From assembly GCA_028583415.1 (NCBI GenBank), contig CM053269.1, positions 27,594,254 through 27,658,253 of the forward strand: a stretch of 64,000 nt of DNA, in the 5' to 3' direction. The position numbers and the translations under genes were made by a program. Source of the stretch: Protea cynaroides. Taxonomy: Eukaryota; Streptophyta; Magnoliopsida; Proteales; Proteaceae. Positions 62,841 to 64,000 of the stretch are shown here, in pieces. The notes beneath the pieces are model-generated. The model searched no databases, had not been told where the DNA came from, and saw only the letters and a program-made list of their open reading frames with translations. Numbering within the stretch: the first letter of the stretch is position 1; each line of letters begins with the position of its first letter.

Positions 62841-64000
62841 GTAAGAACCATGATCCTTTTCTATTCCTTCAGTGAATGAGATAATATCATTTAAGGATTT
62901 GAATTTCAATCATTCATCTGGCTGATGTGCATGCTTATCGTGTCTTATCAAAGATTACGTGAGTGGACTTGGTTAGGCTTAGGCCACAGTTCGCTTCTTC
63001 AAAAGAACAATCCATCTCTCCATGCTGATTAGATGTGGCTCTGAAACCATTGATTTGTCAAAGAACCACCCAGGTGAAGATCTAATCGTTTCGAAATGGA
63101 TTGTCTGAACACTTGACCAGGGGATACAATAGGGATATTTCTCTTTAGGATTAAAATTCAATAGAAATGATGTTGGAGCATAGAATGTAACATAGGATGT
63201 CTTGATGAGGGTAGGATACCCACATAGCCCTAATTGCAGTGAACTGATCGAACATAATTTGAAACTAGTAATAACAAGAAATCCAACCCACAGATGCCAA
63301 CCGAGTTGAAGGATAATGTGTAGAATAGCACCAAGATTAACAATTAGAATTAAAGATATGAAAGAATCCTTGTGAGGCTAGGATTCACGGGTAAGAATAA
63401 AATTAAGTTTTTAAAATCCAGCTGTTGGATGCAACTCAAATTTAGTAGCACTGCAGGAAATAATATTAAAAAAGACTCTCACATGTCCAAGTATGGGGTC
63501 AATCCGATGGTTGGATATCCAGATAGGATGAACTCCTAGGTGAGTTAGGATTGATACCCAACCACAAATCGATGGAAGCAGCAATGAACAAGGCTTGGTC
63601 CAATTATGATAACAGTTCAGCAGTAGAATGAATAAACATTGCAACAAACTCAAGCATTAATGGGGGTCAACCAACACCAAGAAAGAGCAACTAAAAACCA
63701 AGGGCTAGGTAGAGAGTGAAAACCGAGATTAGAACAAGAAAGCAGAATATGAAATGTGAAAAATGGTTAATGTCAATTCAGCAACTGATGAAATAAATAT
63801 TGCATTAAAGTGTAGATGTTAAACTGAAGTTGATATTAAATAGGAAACAGAAACTGATAGCTTGTATGGTAGCCCAAACCGAGAGCAAGAAAAGAATCCT
63901 TGCTGTGGTTATTCATGTAATTAATAAAGGACTGACAGAACCTTTATCTAAATAACAATTTGATGGGCAGGATACGCAAATAAGAAGAATCGCTGTTAAC
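62841..64000 (+). other. Next intron of the CID-domain gene, no exon seen
   Basis: No further coding segment of the family, and only short unrelated ORFs. The text at 62980-64000 is anonymous intron sequence. Confidence 0.5.

Overview
The window looks like nuclear DNA from a flowering plant. It carries spliceosomal exons of a plant-type RNA polymerase II CTD-interacting-domain (CID) protein, Copia elements primed from tRNA-Met, L1-type LINEs with zf-RVT domains, tRNA-derived SINEs and hAT-type elements with 8-bp target duplications. The very long introns would suit a magnoliid or early-diverging eudicot, but I cannot name a species.

Only one host gene is convincing. It lies on the + strand with exons at 11926-12081, 12208-12364, 62567-62706 and 62805-62840. 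Splice sites and codon phases fit (phase 0, then 1, then 0), so the stretch 12365-62566 reads as one intron of about 50.2 kb. The first and last exons of the gene are outside the window. Almost everything else is transposable-element DNA in its introns.

Layout. 1-3978: degenerate LINE. 4609-4745: SINE. 5010-10045: broken hAT transposase split by a ~2.6 kb insertion. 10197-11640: minus-strand LINE ORF1 (DUF4283) remnant. 12881-15146: two hAT-type non-autonomous elements. 16004-19900: ~1.1 kb LTR pair with a ~0.55 kb interior, holding another hAT-type element. 22719-23318: member of a second hAT-type family. 23870-26640: LTR-like DNA. 26660-27960: Copia fragment. 28651-29157: small hAT-type element and a SINE. 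30100-31170: LTR with primer site. 31726-38056: hAT-type element entered by a complete Copia element (31836-37786), itself entered by a second-family hAT element. 38529-57162: an 18.6 kb minus-strand LTR element with matching 5-bp target duplications, containing two further Copia elements, three hAT-type elements, a foldback element and a Ty3/gypsy-like fragment. 57525-61301: second LINE with its own target duplication.

The strongest result is the layering. In most cases target duplications prove which element entered which, giving a relative insertion order inside one intron. Two families of non-autonomous hAT-type elements recur: termini CATAGTTGTCAAGGCG (eight copies) and CAAGGAATTAAGTATCG (three copies). 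All mobile-element coding regions are broken by stops, frameshifts or insertions. I saw no CRISPR, bacterial operon, rRNA or convincing tRNA gene.
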